Source: an uncultured Pelagibacteraceae bacterium
GTDB lineage: Bacteria > Pseudomonadota > Alphaproteobacteria > Pelagibacterales > Pelagibacteraceae
Assembly (NCBI GenBank): GCA_902536575.1
Contig: CACAYA010000002.1
Location: forward strand, 1 to 60,073
Direction: 5' to 3'
DNA: 60,073 bases
A program made the translations under genes and the position numbers. The notes under the pieces were generated by a model. It had not been told where the DNA came from. It ran no database searches and saw only the letters and a list, made by a program, of their open reading frames with translations. Positions 1-9,327 of the stretch are shown here, piece by piece (within the stretch, counting starts at the first letter, position 1; each line of letters begins with the position of its first letter).

Positions 1-1065
1 GCAATACTTCAAGATTTCTATTCTGGCGAAGTTTTGTATGAAAAAGAGCCCGACCGATCAATTTATCCTGCTTCTATGACCAAAATTATGACCTCTATAA
101 TAGCTTTTGATTTACTTAAATCAGGCGATTTAAGTCTAGACGAAAAATTTATTATTTCTGAAAAAGCTTGGAGATTGTCTACCTCTGGTTATTCCTCCAT
201 GTTCATTATGGTGGGAGATCAAGTTTCTGTAGAAAATTTGCTCAAAGGTATAATTATAGCTTCAGGTAATGATGCTTGCATAGCTTTAGCTGAAGGTATT
301 GCCGGCACTGAAGAAGAATTTGCTTTGTTAATGACAGCAAAAGCAAGAGAAATAGGTATGGAAAATACTAACTTTACAAATTCCTCAGGTATTAATGATC
401 CTGATAATTATTCTACTGTCAGAGACATAATGATTATGTCTAGATACTTAATTGAAAAACACCCCGAGTTTTATAAAATGTTTGCCGAAAAAGAATTCAC
501 TTGGGATCGCACAGGTGGCAATCCAATTACGCAAGGTAACAGAAACCCTCTTTTATACAAAAACCTAGGAGCAGATGGGATTAAAACAGGTTATCTTGCG
601 GTTGAAAAATACTCATTAGCATCTTCTATAGAGAGAAATGGAAGACGATTGATAGCAGTAGGTAGTGGTTTTAATACAAAAAATGCACGATCTAAGGAAA
701 GTACAAAGCTTTTGACATATGGTTTAACTAACTTTGATTTAGTTGAAATAGCAAAGTCAAACACACCTTTTCAAAAAATAAATGTCTGGCTTGGTAAACA
801 AGACACAGTTTATGCTTATACAGATCAAGATATTTATAAAACAATCAAAAAAGCTAAAAAAAAATTACTAAAAGTTTCTGTCAAATATGAAGGACCTGTA
901 GAAGCGCCAATTCTTAAAGACCAAAAAATAGCAACATTAAGATTAATTTATGATCAAGAATTAGTGGGTGAGTACGATCTCTTGTCCTCAAAAGAGGTTA
1001 AAAAAGTAAATTTTATATCCAGATTAATTAAATCTATCAACTATTTAATCTGGGGTGATGTCTAA
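1..1065 (+). CDS. dacA: D-alanyl-D-alanine carboxypeptidase (PBP5/6 family), 5' end outside window
   Basis: Penicillin-binding serine DD-carboxypeptidase that trims the terminal D-Ala from peptidoglycan stem peptides in the periplasm. The reading frame is open from base 1, so the start codon and signal peptide lie to the left of the window. All three active-site motifs are present: SMTK (about residues 25-28 counted from base 1), SGN (88-90) and KTG (195-197), followed by the beta-rich C-terminal PBP5-type domain. It is the first visible gene of a + strand operon with tmk, holB, metG and tatD; its TAA stop overlaps the tmk start. Family assignment is secure; the exact paralogue (dacA, dacC or dacF) cannot be decided here. 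Confidence 0.92.
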   Translation, partial: AILQDFYSGEVLYEKEPDRSIYPASMTKIMTSIIAFDLLKSGDLSLDEKFIISEKAWRLSTSGYSSMFIMVGDQVSVENLLKGIIIASGNDACIALAEGIAGTEEEFALLMTAKAREIGMENTNFTNSSGINDPDNYSTVRDIMIMSRYLIEKHPEFYKMFAEKEFTWDRTGGNPITQGNRNPLLYKNLGADGIKTGYLAVEKYSLASSIERNGRRLIAVGSGFNTKNARSKESTKLLTYGLTNFDLVEIAKSNTPFQKINVWLGKQDTVYAYTDQDIYKTIKKAKKKLLKVSVKYEGPVEAPILKDQKIATLRLIYDQELVGEYDLLSSKEVKKVNFISRLIKSINYLIWGDV

Positions 1066-1669
1066 AAAACCTATAATTGTTTTTGAAGGGATAGAGGGCA
1101 GTGGCAAAAGTCTACATTTGTCTTTAGTAGCAAATTATTTGAAACAAAAAAAAATAAAGTTTATCAAAATAAGAGAACCAGGCGGCAGCCTTAATTCTGA
1201 GAAAATTAGAAAACTAATTTTAAATAACAAATCCAATTTTAATGAGATTACTGATTTATTGTTATTTTTAGCATCAAGAAGTGAAAATATAAATTTAATT
1301 AAAAAAAATTATAATAAAAAAATTATACTTATTGATAGATTTACTGATTCAACTATTGCATACCAACATTATGGTATGGGCGTTAATTTAAATTTAATTA
1401 ATTTATTAAATAACTATTTGATTAATGATATCAAAATAAATTTTACATTCTTAAATACAGTAAACAATAAAAACTTATTTTTAAGGCTAAAAAAAAGAAA
1501 GTCACTTAATAGGTATGATAAATTTAATTCAGCATTTTACAATAAAGTGCAAAAAGGTTTTATTAAATTAGCTAATTCAAAAAAAAAATCATATATGATA
1601 GTTGATTCAAATTTGGAAATTGAAAAAAATAAAAAATTAATCTTAAATAAAATAAAAAAAATAATTTAG
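1058..1669 (+). CDS. tmk: Thymidylate kinase
   Basis: Phosphorylates dTMP to dTDP in the cytoplasm for DNA synthesis. The P-loop EGIEGSGKS lies at about residues 10-18, a REPGGS substrate motif at about 40, and a DRFTDST motif at about 95-101, all normal for bacterial Tmk of about 200 residues. I chose ATG at 1058 over an in-frame GTG one codon upstream. It overlaps the end of the carboxypeptidase gene by 8 nt and is followed 5 nt later by holB, the usual alphaproteobacterial order dac-tmk-holB-metG-tatD. The second half is very rich in Lys, Asn and Ile, as expected from the AT bias. Confidence 0.95.
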   Translation: MSKKPIIVFEGIEGSGKSLHLSLVANYLKQKKIKFIKIREPGGSLNSEKIRKLILNNKSNFNEITDLLLFLASRSENINLIKKNYNKKIILIDRFTDSTIAYQHYGMGVNLNLINLLNNYLINDIKINFTFLNTVNNKNLFLRLKKRKSLNRYDKFNSAFYNKVQKGFIKLANSKKKSYMIVDSNLEIEKNKKLILNKIKKII

Positions 1670-1674
1670 TATAA

Positions 1675-2598
1675 ATGGAGACTTTTTTACAACAAAGTTT
1701 ATTTGGACATTATCAAATTTTTGACACATTAAAAAATTTATATATAAGAAAAAAGTTTCCTAGTAAAATAATTCTATCAGGTGAAAAGGGTATAGGTAAA
1801 TGTACTTTAGCTTATCATTTAATTAATTATACTTTATCTTTAAATGAAGATCATAGTTATGATGCAAAAAATTATAAAATTAATAGTGAAAACAAATCTT
1901 TTAAATTAATTAAGAATAAATCTAATCCTAATTTTAATCTCATTGATGTAGAGGAAGGAAAAAAAAATATTGATATTAATCAAATCAGAGATCTAATTTC
2001 TGATTTAAACAAATCGTCATTTAACAAAAACCCAAGATTTGTTTTGATTGATAATATTAATTTGCTTAATCTTAATTCTGTTAACGCATTGCTTAAAGTA
2101 ATTGAGGAACCAAATGATAATATAAACTTTATTTTAATTAATAGTAATAAACGTGTACTTTCTACCTTAAAATCGAGATGTATAAATTTTAAAGTCTCTC
2201 TTTCTCAAAAGCAAGCTATAGAAATATCTAACAGAATTATTGATCAAGATATCTACGAGTTATTTAATCAAGAATTAATTAATTATTATAATACACCCGG
2301 AGAATTATTGAAAATCTTAAAACTTTCAGAAAAGTTTGAAATCGACATAAAAAATTTATCGTTAAAAAATTTCCTATCATTGATAATTAAAAATAAACTT
2401 TACAAAAAAGATAAAATATTAATTGAATTGACTTACTCATTTATTGAAAATTACTTTAGGAATAAAGTTAACATTAAAAATGTTGAAATATTAAATTTTT
2501 ATAACATTTTTTTAAAAAAAATTATAAATACTAAAATTTATAATTTAGACGAAGAAACTCTTTTTATGGAATTTGAAGATCGAATATTAAATGGGTAA
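1675..2598 (+). CDS. holB: DNA polymerase III subunit delta'
   Basis: Clamp-loader subunit, AAA+ fold, that helps load the beta clamp. The N-terminus has the FGHY segment typical of HolB, a P-loop-like GEKGIGK at about residues 36-42, a DNI/NLLN Walker-B region near 125 and the SRC sensor motif (LKSRC) near 165, which provides the arginine finger in the clamp-loader ring. At 307 residues it is normal length. Its end overlaps metG by 8 nt. I see no obvious four-cysteine zinc module after the P-loop, which other delta' and tau proteins usually carry. Confidence 0.9.
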   Translation: METFLQQSLFGHYQIFDTLKNLYIRKKFPSKIILSGEKGIGKCTLAYHLINYTLSLNEDHSYDAKNYKINSENKSFKLIKNKSNPNFNLIDVEEGKKNIDINQIRDLISDLNKSSFNKNPRFVLIDNINLLNLNSVNALLKVIEEPNDNINFILINSNKRVLSTLKSRCINFKVSLSQKQAIEISNRIIDQDIYELFNQELINYYNTPGELLKILKLSEKFEIDIKNLSLKNFLSLIIKNKLYKKDKILIELTYSFIENYFRNKVNIKNVEILNFYNIFLKKIINTKIYNLDEETLFMEFEDRILNG

Positions 2599-4132
2599 AA
2601 ATTATTATATAACAACTCCAATATACTACCCCTCTGCAAGACCTCATATGGGTCATGCTTATTCAAGTATTATTGCTGATTTTTTTTCACGTTTTAAAAC
2701 GATTGATGGTTATAAAGTTCATTTCCTAACTGGGACTGACGAACATGGACTTAAAATTCAAAGAGCAGCTGAGAAAGAAGGACTAGATCCTCTTAAATTC
2801 TGTGATCAAATTAGTAAAACTTTTAAAGATTTATCTAAAACTTTAAATTTAACCAATACTGATTTTATACGAACTACTGAGGAGAGGCACAAGAAAACAG
2901 TTCAACATTTATGGAGAGAACTAGAGAAAAATGATGATATTTATCTTTCCAATTATTCAGGATGGTATTCTGTTTCAGATGAAGCTTTTTATAATGAAGA
3001 TGAAATAGAGGAAGTAGAGGGTAAAAAAATTTCAATTAGTTCTAAATCAACAGTCGAATGGATAGAGGAGGAGTCATATTTTTTTAGACTTTCCAAATGG
3101 GAAAAGCCTTTATTAGATTTTTATAAAAAAAACCCTAATTTTATTTCACCTGCATCAAGAAAAAATGAGGTAATAAGTTTTGTTAAAAGTGGACTTAAAG
3201 ATCTATCAGTAAGCAGAAAATCTTTTTCGTGGGGTATTCAGGTGCCCGGGAATGATCAGCATGTTATCTATGTTTGGCTTGACGCACTAACCAATTATAT
3301 AAGTGCTTTAAACTACCCTAATAAAGAAGATGAATTATTTAAAAAATTTTGGCCTGCTTCAATACATTTAATTGGTAAAGATATATTAAGATTTCACGCT
3401 GTTTATTGGCCAGCTTTTTTATTAGCTGCTAAAATTCAATTACCAAAAAAAGTTTATGGTCATGGATGGATACTTTCAGGTGATGAGAAAATGTCTAAAT
3501 CTAAAGGTAATATTTTAGACCCATTACAAATTATTGATGAATATGGCCTAGATCCATTAAGATATTATTTGATAAAAGAAGTTTCTTTTGGAAATGATGG
3601 AAATATATCCCAAGATAGACTTGAGGATTGTATAAATAGTGATTTAGCAAATAATTATGGAAATTTATGCCAACGTGTTACTGCTTTTGCAATAAAGAAT
3701 TGTGACGGAAAAATTCCGGAAAAAATAAAATTTGAAGGAGATGATTTAATTATTTTAGATAAATTTAAAGATAATTTAGAAAACATTAGATCTAAAATAG
3801 ACCAACAAAATTTAAATTACTACATTGACTATATAGTTAACTCACTTTTTGAGGCTAATAAATATTTTAATGATCAAGAACCTTGGAAAAAGAAAGACGA
3901 TATCATTAGATTAAATACCATCGTTTTTACTTCCCTAGAAATTATTAGAAAAATAAGTTTTTTGCTTTATCCAATAATTCCAGGTTCTGTGTTAAAGGCA
4001 TTAAAAATATTCAATCTTGCAGAAAATAATATAAAATTAGAAGATATATCTAAAAATGAATATTTAATTAAAGGAAATAAAATAAATAAAATAGATATAC
4101 TCTTTAAAAAAATAGAAAAAGATAATGATTGA
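2591..4132 (+). CDS. metG: Methionine--tRNA ligase
   Basis: Class I aminoacyl-tRNA synthetase that charges tRNA-Met. The HIGH-type motif reads HMGH (residues 19-22) and the KMSKS loop is KMSKS at about residue 300; the anticodon-binding helical domain follows. At 513 residues it has no C-terminal tRNA-binding (Trbp111-like) extension. The connective-peptide region (about 120-170) lacks the CxxC zinc knuckles of the E. coli type. It sits between holB and tatD with 8-nt overlaps at both ends, so translation is probably coupled along the operon. Confidence 0.96.
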   Translation: MGKNYYITTPIYYPSARPHMGHAYSSIIADFFSRFKTIDGYKVHFLTGTDEHGLKIQRAAEKEGLDPLKFCDQISKTFKDLSKTLNLTNTDFIRTTEERHKKTVQHLWRELEKNDDIYLSNYSGWYSVSDEAFYNEDEIEEVEGKKISISSKSTVEWIEEESYFFRLSKWEKPLLDFYKKNPNFISPASRKNEVISFVKSGLKDLSVSRKSFSWGIQVPGNDQHVIYVWLDALTNYISALNYPNKEDELFKKFWPASIHLIGKDILRFHAVYWPAFLLAAKIQLPKKVYGHGWILSGDEKMSKSKGNILDPLQIIDEYGLDPLRYYLIKEVSFGNDGNISQDRLEDCINSDLANNYGNLCQRVTAFAIKNCDGKIPEKIKFEGDDLIILDKFKDNLENIRSKIDQQNLNYYIDYIVNSLFEANKYFNDQEPWKKKDDIIRLNTIVFTSLEIIRKISFLLYPIIPGSVLKALKIFNLAENNIKLEDISKNEYLIKGNKINKIDILFKKIEKDND

Positions 4133-4886
4133 TTCACACTGTCATCTAGATCATGAACCATTAATGAGTGACCTATCTAATGTAATTCAAAGATCTAAAA
4201 ACGTTGGTATAGAAAAATTATTAACAATATCAACATCCTTTGAGAGTTTTGCTAGAGTTAAAGAATTAATAAAAAAGGATGATATGATCTATGGCACTAT
4301 AGGAATTCATCCCCATGAAAGTTCAACTAATATAATTACTGCAAAACAAATAATCGATTGTTTGAGTGAAAATTCAAAAATTATTGGAATTGGAGAAACA
4401 GGTTTGGACTTTTATTACAATAATAGTGAAAAAAAAAAACAGATATCAAGTTTTGAGGAGCATATAGAGGCTTCTGTTCAAGCAAATATACCATTAATTG
4501 TTCATTCAAGAGATGCTGAAAAAGAAACTTTTGAAATTTTAAATAAATATAAAAATAAAAATCTTAAAATTTTGATGCATTGTTTTACTGGAACAAAAGA
4601 ATTTTCAGAAAAACTAATGACCTTAAATTCATTTTTTTCAGCTAGCGGTATCATTACTTTTAAAAATTCATTAAATTTACAAGATACTTTCAAATCTATT
4701 CCAATGAACAACATTTTAATTGAGACCGATAGTCCTTTTTTAGCACCTGTTCCTAAAAGAGGAAAAAAAAATGAACCATCATTTATTGATTTTACAGCTG
4801 CAAAATTAGCTCAAATTAAAAATATTTCAAAAGAAGATCTTGTAAAAATAACCACAGATAATTTTAATAAACTTTTTTTTAGTTAA
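4125..4886 (+). CDS. tatD: TatD family metal-dependent hydrolase (deoxyribonuclease)
   Basis: Amidohydrolase-fold protein of the TatD/YcfH family, which has metal-dependent DNase activity in studied members. Metal ligands are visible in order: the N-terminal HCH motif (SHCHLD), GETGLDFYY near residue 93, HSRD near 126, HCFTG near 151, and the ETDSPFLAP signature near 205. Length (253 residues) is normal. It starts inside the end of metG and is followed 5 nt later by an MBL-fold hydrolase, the arrangement common in Alphaproteobacteria. The physiological substrate is not settled for this subfamily. Confidence 0.92.
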   Translation: MIDSHCHLDHEPLMSDLSNVIQRSKNVGIEKLLTISTSFESFARVKELIKKDDMIYGTIGIHPHESSTNIITAKQIIDCLSENSKIIGIGETGLDFYYNNSEKKKQISSFEEHIEASVQANIPLIVHSRDAEKETFEILNKYKNKNLKILMHCFTGTKEFSEKLMTLNSFFSASGIITFKNSLNLQDTFKSIPMNNILIETDSPFLAPVPKRGKKNEPSFIDFTAAKLAQIKNISKEDLVKITTDNFNKLFFS

Positions 4887-4891
4887 AAATT

Positions 4892-5662
4892 ATGAAATTT
4901 ATAATTTTAGGTTGTGGTAGTTCAATGGGCGTTCCTAGACCGGACGGTTTTTTTGGTAATTGTGACCCTAATAATAAAAAAAATTATAGAACAAGGTGCT
5001 CAGCTTTAATTAAAACTGATGACGAAAATATTCTGATTGATACATCTCCTGATCTAAGACAACAACTTCTAAGACATAAAATAAAAAAAATTAATAAAGT
5101 ACTATTTTCTCATATGCATGGTGATCAAACGCATGGAATAAATGACTTAAGATCATTTTATATTAACAGTAGAAAACAACTTAATGTTTATGCTGACAAG
5201 CATACATCTAAATACCTTTCAAATACATTTTCTTATATATTCAACAGTTATTCAAAAGAATATCCTGCAACCTTAAAACTTAATATTTTACCAAAAAATA
5301 TATCTATAAAAAATAAAAATAGAAAAAGTGGTATTAAATCAATCATGGTAGAACATGGAAAAGTTAAATCAAATTGTTTTATTATTAATAAAAAATTAGC
5401 TTATATAAGTGATGTCAGCAAAATTTATCAGAGAGATTTTAAATACTTTAAAAATTTAAATTATTTAATAATTGACTGTTTGTGGTACAATTTTCATCCA
5501 TCACACTTTAACCTAGAAACTTCATTATCTGTCATTAAACAATTTAAACCCAAAAAAGCTATTCTTACAAATTTATCACCAGTATTAGATTATAAAGTTC
5601 TTAAAAAAATTATACCTAAAAATGTTACCCCAGCACATGATGGATTGACTATAAATTTATAA
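4892..5662 (+). CDS. MBL-fold metallohydrolase (PhnP / RNase Z-like)
   Basis: Metallo-beta-lactamase-fold phosphodiesterase-like protein, 256 residues, the last gene of the dac-tmk-holB-metG-tatD operon. The N-terminus has the LGCGSSMGVPR motif of the PhnP/RNase Z-like group. The metal motif near residue 76 reads HMHGDQTHG rather than the usual HxHxDH, so the final histidine is replaced by glutamine. Later ligands look intact (VEHG, SDVSK, HPSH and the C-terminal AHDG). Substrate unknown; cyclic phosphate or RNA phosphodiesters are known for relatives. Its 3' end overlaps the convergent glutathione peroxidase gene by 6 nt. Confidence 0.85.
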   Translation: MKFIILGCGSSMGVPRPDGFFGNCDPNNKKNYRTRCSALIKTDDENILIDTSPDLRQQLLRHKIKKINKVLFSHMHGDQTHGINDLRSFYINSRKQLNVYADKHTSKYLSNTFSYIFNSYSKEYPATLKLNILPKNISIKNKNRKSGIKSIMVEHGKVKSNCFIINKKLAYISDVSKIYQRDFKYFKNLNYLIIDCLWYNFHPSHFNLETSLSVIKQFKPKKAILTNLSPVLDYKVLKKIIPKNVTPAHDGLTINL

Positions 5663-6199
5663 GATATTTTCGATAGTTTTAATTATTTTTTTTGACATTG
5701 GTTTTGTCATAGATGAAAACGTATCTTCTACCTTACCTTCTTTATTAATTAGAATTTTATGAAAGTTCCATTTAGGAACAGCTGATTTTCCATGATTTTC
5801 TTTGGCCCATTTGAAAATTTCGTGGGCATTTTTGCCTTTAACTTCTGTTATGGTTGCGAGAGGAAAGTTAATGTTAAAATTTACTTCACAAAATTCTTTA
5901 ATATCCGCATCATTATTTTTTTCTTGATTAAATGAATTAGATGGAATTCCAAGAACAATTAAACCTTTTTTTTTATATAAATCCCACAATTCTTGTAACT
6001 CATCGTATTGTCTAGTAAATCCACAATAACTAGCAGTATTCACAACTAAGATAATTTTATTTTTGTAATCTTTGAAATTTATTGTCTCACCAGTTATGCT
6101 TTCTATACTGAAATCATAAATTATTTTATCATAATTTGCTGAAACAGGGCTTTTAAAAAAAAACATAATTATAGATAATAAAAATATTACTTTTCTCAT
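5657..6199 (-). CDS. Glutathione peroxidase family protein, secreted
   Basis: Thioredoxin-fold peroxidase (GPx/BtuE family) that reduces peroxides with thiols. An N-terminal hydrophobic signal segment (about residues 3-20) ends in an SPVSA-like cleavage site, suggesting periplasmic location. The catalytic segment NTASYCGFT carries cysteine rather than selenocysteine, and the partner WNFHK motif lies near residue 143. At 180 residues the length fits. Its start overlaps nhaA by 4 nt, so it is the last gene of the zinc-ribbon protein-nhaA-gpx unit. Confidence 0.9.
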   Translation of the reverse strand: MRKVIFLLSIIMFFFKSPVSANYDKIIYDFSIESITGETINFKDYKNKIILVVNTASYCGFTRQYDELQELWDLYKKKGLIVLGIPSNSFNQEKNNDADIKEFCEVNFNINFPLATITEVKGKNAHEIFKWAKENHGKSAVPKWNFHKILINKEGKVEDTFSSMTKPMSKKIIKTIENIL

Positions 6200-7377
6200 T
6201 TACTAGGTTTATTCGGTGTAAGTAATATCAAAAAGTAACCAAATAAAGTTGACAACAATGACCCAGTTAATACTCCTATTTTTACACCATCCATATATTG
6301 CATATTTTCAACAAAAGCCAAGTTTCCAACAAATAAACTCATTGTGAAACCAATACCTGTTAGAACTCCTACACCATAAAAATTATACCAACTGGTATCG
6401 TTTGGCATTTGGGCTACTTTTAACTTTATAGATATATAAGAAAATATAAAAACTCCTAGCTGTTTACCAACAAATAGTCCTAACACGATACCTAAGGGAA
6501 CCTTATCTAATAAAGACTCAAAAGTTAAACCCTCTAAAGAGACACCTGCATTAGCAAAAGCAAATATTGGCATTATACCAAAAGCAACATAAGGACTGAT
6601 CGCATGTTCAATTTTAATTAATAATGAAAAATCTTTTTCTTTTTTTCTATGGGGTATTGTCATAGCTAGCAGAACACCAGCAATGGTTGCGTGTACACCT
6701 GAGTTATGAGTAAAATCCCATAGAAACAACCCTACAATTAAATAAGGTAAAAATTTTTTTATATTAAATTTATTGATCAATAATAAAATGATAAATGCCG
6801 TTAGCATTAAAATTAAATATTTTATACTTAATTCCCCTGAGTAAAAAAGAGCTATAATAACTATCGCTCCTAAGTCATCTATAATTGCAAGTGCAGTCAA
6901 AAAAACTTTTAAGGATAAAGGTACTCTTTTTCCAAGTAGTGACAAAACACCTAGTGAAAAAGCTATATCTGTAGCTGAAGGTATAGCCCAACCTTTTAAA
7001 GTTTCACTATCACCAAAATTTATAAAAACATAAAATAATGCAGGTACCAACATTCCACCTACTGCTGCAATGATTGGTAGTAAGGCTTGTTTTATATTTG
7101 AAAGTTCTCCCTGTAAAAATTCTCTTTTAATCTCAAGGGTTACAAAGAAGAAAAATATTGCCATTAAAGCATCATTAATCCAATGAATTACAGACAGTTT
7201 TAATCCAAAATTATTAATACCAATAAATAAATATTTATTTAATGTAGAGAAATATAGATCTGCAAGGTTTGAATTGCTTATAAATAAAGCAATAATAGCG
7301 GCAAATAACAAAACTAATCCACTAGCTGCCTCTAATTTAAAAAACCACCTAAAAGGTTTTGAAATATAATTGATCAT
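6196..7377 (-). CDS. nhaA: Na+/H+ antiporter NhaA
   Basis: Inner-membrane electrogenic sodium/proton antiporter for pH and sodium homeostasis. The conserved SATDIAFSLG segment near residue 135 and the IDDLGAI motif near 165 hold the two adjacent aspartates that bind Na+ or H+. About 11-12 hydrophobic helices are visible and the 393-residue length is typical. It lies 4 nt after a zinc-ribbon membrane protein and overlaps a peroxidase gene downstream. Na+ handling fits a marine habitat. Confidence 0.95.
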   Translation of the reverse strand: MINYISKPFRWFFKLEAASGLVLLFAAIIALFISNSNLADLYFSTLNKYLFIGINNFGLKLSVIHWINDALMAIFFFFVTLEIKREFLQGELSNIKQALLPIIAAVGGMLVPALFYVFINFGDSETLKGWAIPSATDIAFSLGVLSLLGKRVPLSLKVFLTALAIIDDLGAIVIIALFYSGELSIKYLILMLTAFIILLLINKFNIKKFLPYLIVGLFLWDFTHNSGVHATIAGVLLAMTIPHRKKEKDFSLLIKIEHAISPYVAFGIMPIFAFANAGVSLEGLTFESLLDKVPLGIVLGLFVGKQLGVFIFSYISIKLKVAQMPNDTSWYNFYGVGVLTGIGFTMSLFVGNLAFVENMQYMDGVKIGVLTGSLLSTLFGYFLILLTPNKPSK

Positions 7378-7381
7378 AAAA

Positions 7382-7873
7382 TTATGAAAGGTCTATAATA
7401 AATAGTTTAATATCTTTCAATGTTTCATATAGGTTGAAAAGCAACACTTCTAATCCAGGAAATATGTTGATTAAGGGTGCTTTTAGAGTGTCTAATAAAA
7501 TAATAAGTGCCCCTAATGAAATTATAAATACAATTAAATATGAAAAAAATTTACTACTTTGAGTTTTTTTAATTAATTCAGGTTTACTCTCAGTTTCTTT
7601 GATAGCTGATAATTCAGATTTTGCTTTTTTATTTTCTTTGACTGGTTGTTTTATTTCTTGATCATTAGATTTATTATCATCTAAATTATCAATTTCTTCA
7701 TTTTCTTTGATAGCAATATCCTCATTTATTTCTAGAGTTTCTGGTATTGGATCTTCTTTTTTATAAAACCAAACACGATCACACGAACCACATTGAAGAT
7801 TTCGCCCCTCAGATGGAATTAAATTAATATCTATATTGAATTTTTTTTTTTTACAAGGACATTCAATAATCAT
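7382..7873 (-). CDS. Zinc-ribbon (MJ0042-type) single-pass membrane protein
   Basis: A 163-residue protein of unknown function. The N-terminus has a small zinc ribbon: CPC at residues 5-7, then CGSC at about 28-31 followed by the VWF segment that marks the MJ0042 family. A long acidic, Lys/Glu/Asn-rich linker (about 40-110) leads to one hydrophobic transmembrane segment (about 113-135). Proteins of this layout are common in Alphaproteobacteria, often near cell-division or transport genes, but no role is established. It is the first gene of the minus-strand unit with nhaA and the peroxidase. Confidence 0.75.
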   Translation of the reverse strand: MIIECPCKKKKFNIDINLIPSEGRNLQCGSCDRVWFYKKEDPIPETLEINEDIAIKENEEIDNLDDNKSNDQEIKQPVKENKKAKSELSAIKETESKPELIKKTQSSKFFSYLIVFIISLGALIILLDTLKAPLINIFPGLEVLLFNLYETLKDIKLFIIDLS

Positions 7874-7929
7874 AAATTCTTATATACCAGATATTTATTA
7901 AAATTCTTTTAATTTCGAAGCTTTAATCA

Positions 7930-7957
7930 TTGAAAATATCAATAACTACTGTATTAG
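7930..7957 (+). promoter_or_regulatory. Sigma-70-type promoter for tRNA-Pro
   Basis: TTGAAA (7930-7935), a 16-nt spacer, then TATTAG (7952-7957). Initiation about 7 nt later would fall at about 7964, directly before the tRNA at 7967. The short, GC-containing stretch before the tRNA fits a stable-RNA promoter. Predicted by eye only. Confidence 0.6.
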
Positions 7958-7966
7958 TAATGCTCT

Positions 7967-8043
<77 letters not shown>

Positions 8044-8048
8044 TCATT

Positions 8049-8330
8049 ATGAAAAAAGCGATAATTTATATTCCTAATAAAAGTCCGATGCAATCAGGTC
8101 TTGCAAAAACTAATAAGTGGATACTAGAGTTTAAAACAAATGATCCAACTAAGAATCCTCTTATGGGATGGGAAAGTTCTGATGATACATTAACTGAATT
8201 AAAATTAGAATTTTCATCTAAAGACCTTGCTATAAGTTATGCAAAAAAGAAAAAAATAGAATATGAGATAATTGAACCTAAAAAAAGAAAAACTGTAAAA
8301 AAATCTTATGCAGATAATTTCTTAAAATAA
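8049..8330 (+). CDS. NDUFS4-like respiratory complex I accessory subunit
   Basis: Small (93-residue) protein of the 'ETC complex I subunit conserved region' family, the alphaproteobacterial counterpart of mitochondrial NDUFS4, a peripheral accessory subunit that stabilises the NADH-binding arm. Characteristic features are the SGLAKTNKW segment, the MGWESSDDT motif near residue 40 and the ALAYA/AISYAKKK helix leading to a basic tail. It begins 5 nt after the tRNA-Pro CCA end with no Shine-Dalgarno sequence, and is followed 4 nt later by sbmA. It is not in a nuo operon here. Confidence 0.85.
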   Translation: MKKAIIYIPNKSPMQSGLAKTNKWILEFKTNDPTKNPLMGWESSDDTLTELKLEFSSKDLAISYAKKKKIEYEIIEPKKRKTVKKSYADNFLK

Positions 8331-8334
8331 TAAT

Positions 8335-9327
8335 ATGTTTAGATTTTTTACTGAAAGAGATTGGTATTTATGGTCATGGTTAGGGTCTGCTATAATACTT
8401 TCATCACTATGGATTCAAGTTAAAATTGATGTTAAAATAAATGAGTGGTTTGGTGAATTTTACGATATGATTCAAAAAGCATTGGGTTCTCCTAATGCTA
8501 TAACAATTGAAGAATATTGGGCGAGTTTATTGTCATTTATAATCTTGGCTGCCATGTACGTTGGTGTTGCAGTACTAGTAAGTTTTTTTACTTCACATTA
8601 TTTATTTAGGTGGAGAGCTGCAATGGTTGAATGGTACCATTCTGTTTATGACAAAGCTCGAAAGATAGAAGGTGCGGCACAAAGAGTTCAAGAGGATACT
8701 ATAAAATTTTCAAGGATAATGGAGTCATTGGGAACGAGTTTAATTGAAGCTTTAATGATTTTAATTGAATTTATGCCAATTTTATTTGGTTTAAGTATTG
8801 GTATTCCAATTTTCTTTTTTGGGAATTGGGATTATGGATTAATTGTTGGTGCTCTCATTTGGTCAATTGGTGGAACTATCTTTCTAATAATTTTAGGTCT
8901 GATTTTAAGGTTGGTTGGTGTTGAATATGATTTACAGAAAAAAGAGGCCGCATATAGAAAAATATTAGTTATAGCTGAGGATGATGGAACAATAAGGCCT
9001 AAAACTATAGATGAATTATTTGAAGATGTTAGGGGTATTCATTATCTAAGTTACCTAAGGTATTTATATTTTAACATTGGAAGAATTGCTTACCTACAAG
9101 CCAATGTTTTGTCTGCATACGTGTTCTTGGCTCCTGCAATAGTAGCAGGTGCTGTTACCCTAGGAGTTATGCAACAAATAATTCGAGCCTTTGGAAGGGT
9201 AGAGGGATCAATGCAATATATATTGAAAGCTTGGCCCACAATTATTGAACTTGCTAGCGTTTATAAACGTTTAAGAGAATTTGAATATAAAATTAAGCAA
9301 GAAGAATTTGTTGATGAAAAAATTTAA
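8335..9327 (+). CDS. sbmA: SbmA/BacA-like peptide transporter
   Basis: Integral inner-membrane transporter of the SbmA/BacA family, proton-driven importers of peptides and peptide antibiotics in studied species. Diagnostic points are the FFTERDWYLWSWLGS-type N-terminus, the RWRAAMVEWYH motif near residue 92, the ARKIEGAAQRVQEDT segment near 112, and the C-terminal AFGRVEGSM and LRFE-like end. About seven or eight hydrophobic helices are visible, and the ABC ATPase domain of the related YddA/ABCD proteins is absent. It overlaps glpX as TAATG. Its natural substrate in a streamlined marine bacterium is unknown. Confidence 0.88.
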   Translation: MFRFFTERDWYLWSWLGSAIILSSLWIQVKIDVKINEWFGEFYDMIQKALGSPNAITIEEYWASLLSFIILAAMYVGVAVLVSFFTSHYLFRWRAAMVEWYHSVYDKARKIEGAAQRVQEDTIKFSRIMESLGTSLIEALMILIEFMPILFGLSIGIPIFFFGNWDYGLIVGALIWSIGGTIFLIILGLILRLVGVEYDLQKKEAAYRKILVIAEDDGTIRPKTIDELFEDVRGIHYLSYLRYLYFNIGRIAYLQANVLSAYVFLAPAIVAGAVTLGVMQQIIRAFGRVEGSMQYILKAWPTIIELASVYKRLREFEYKIKQEEFVDEKI

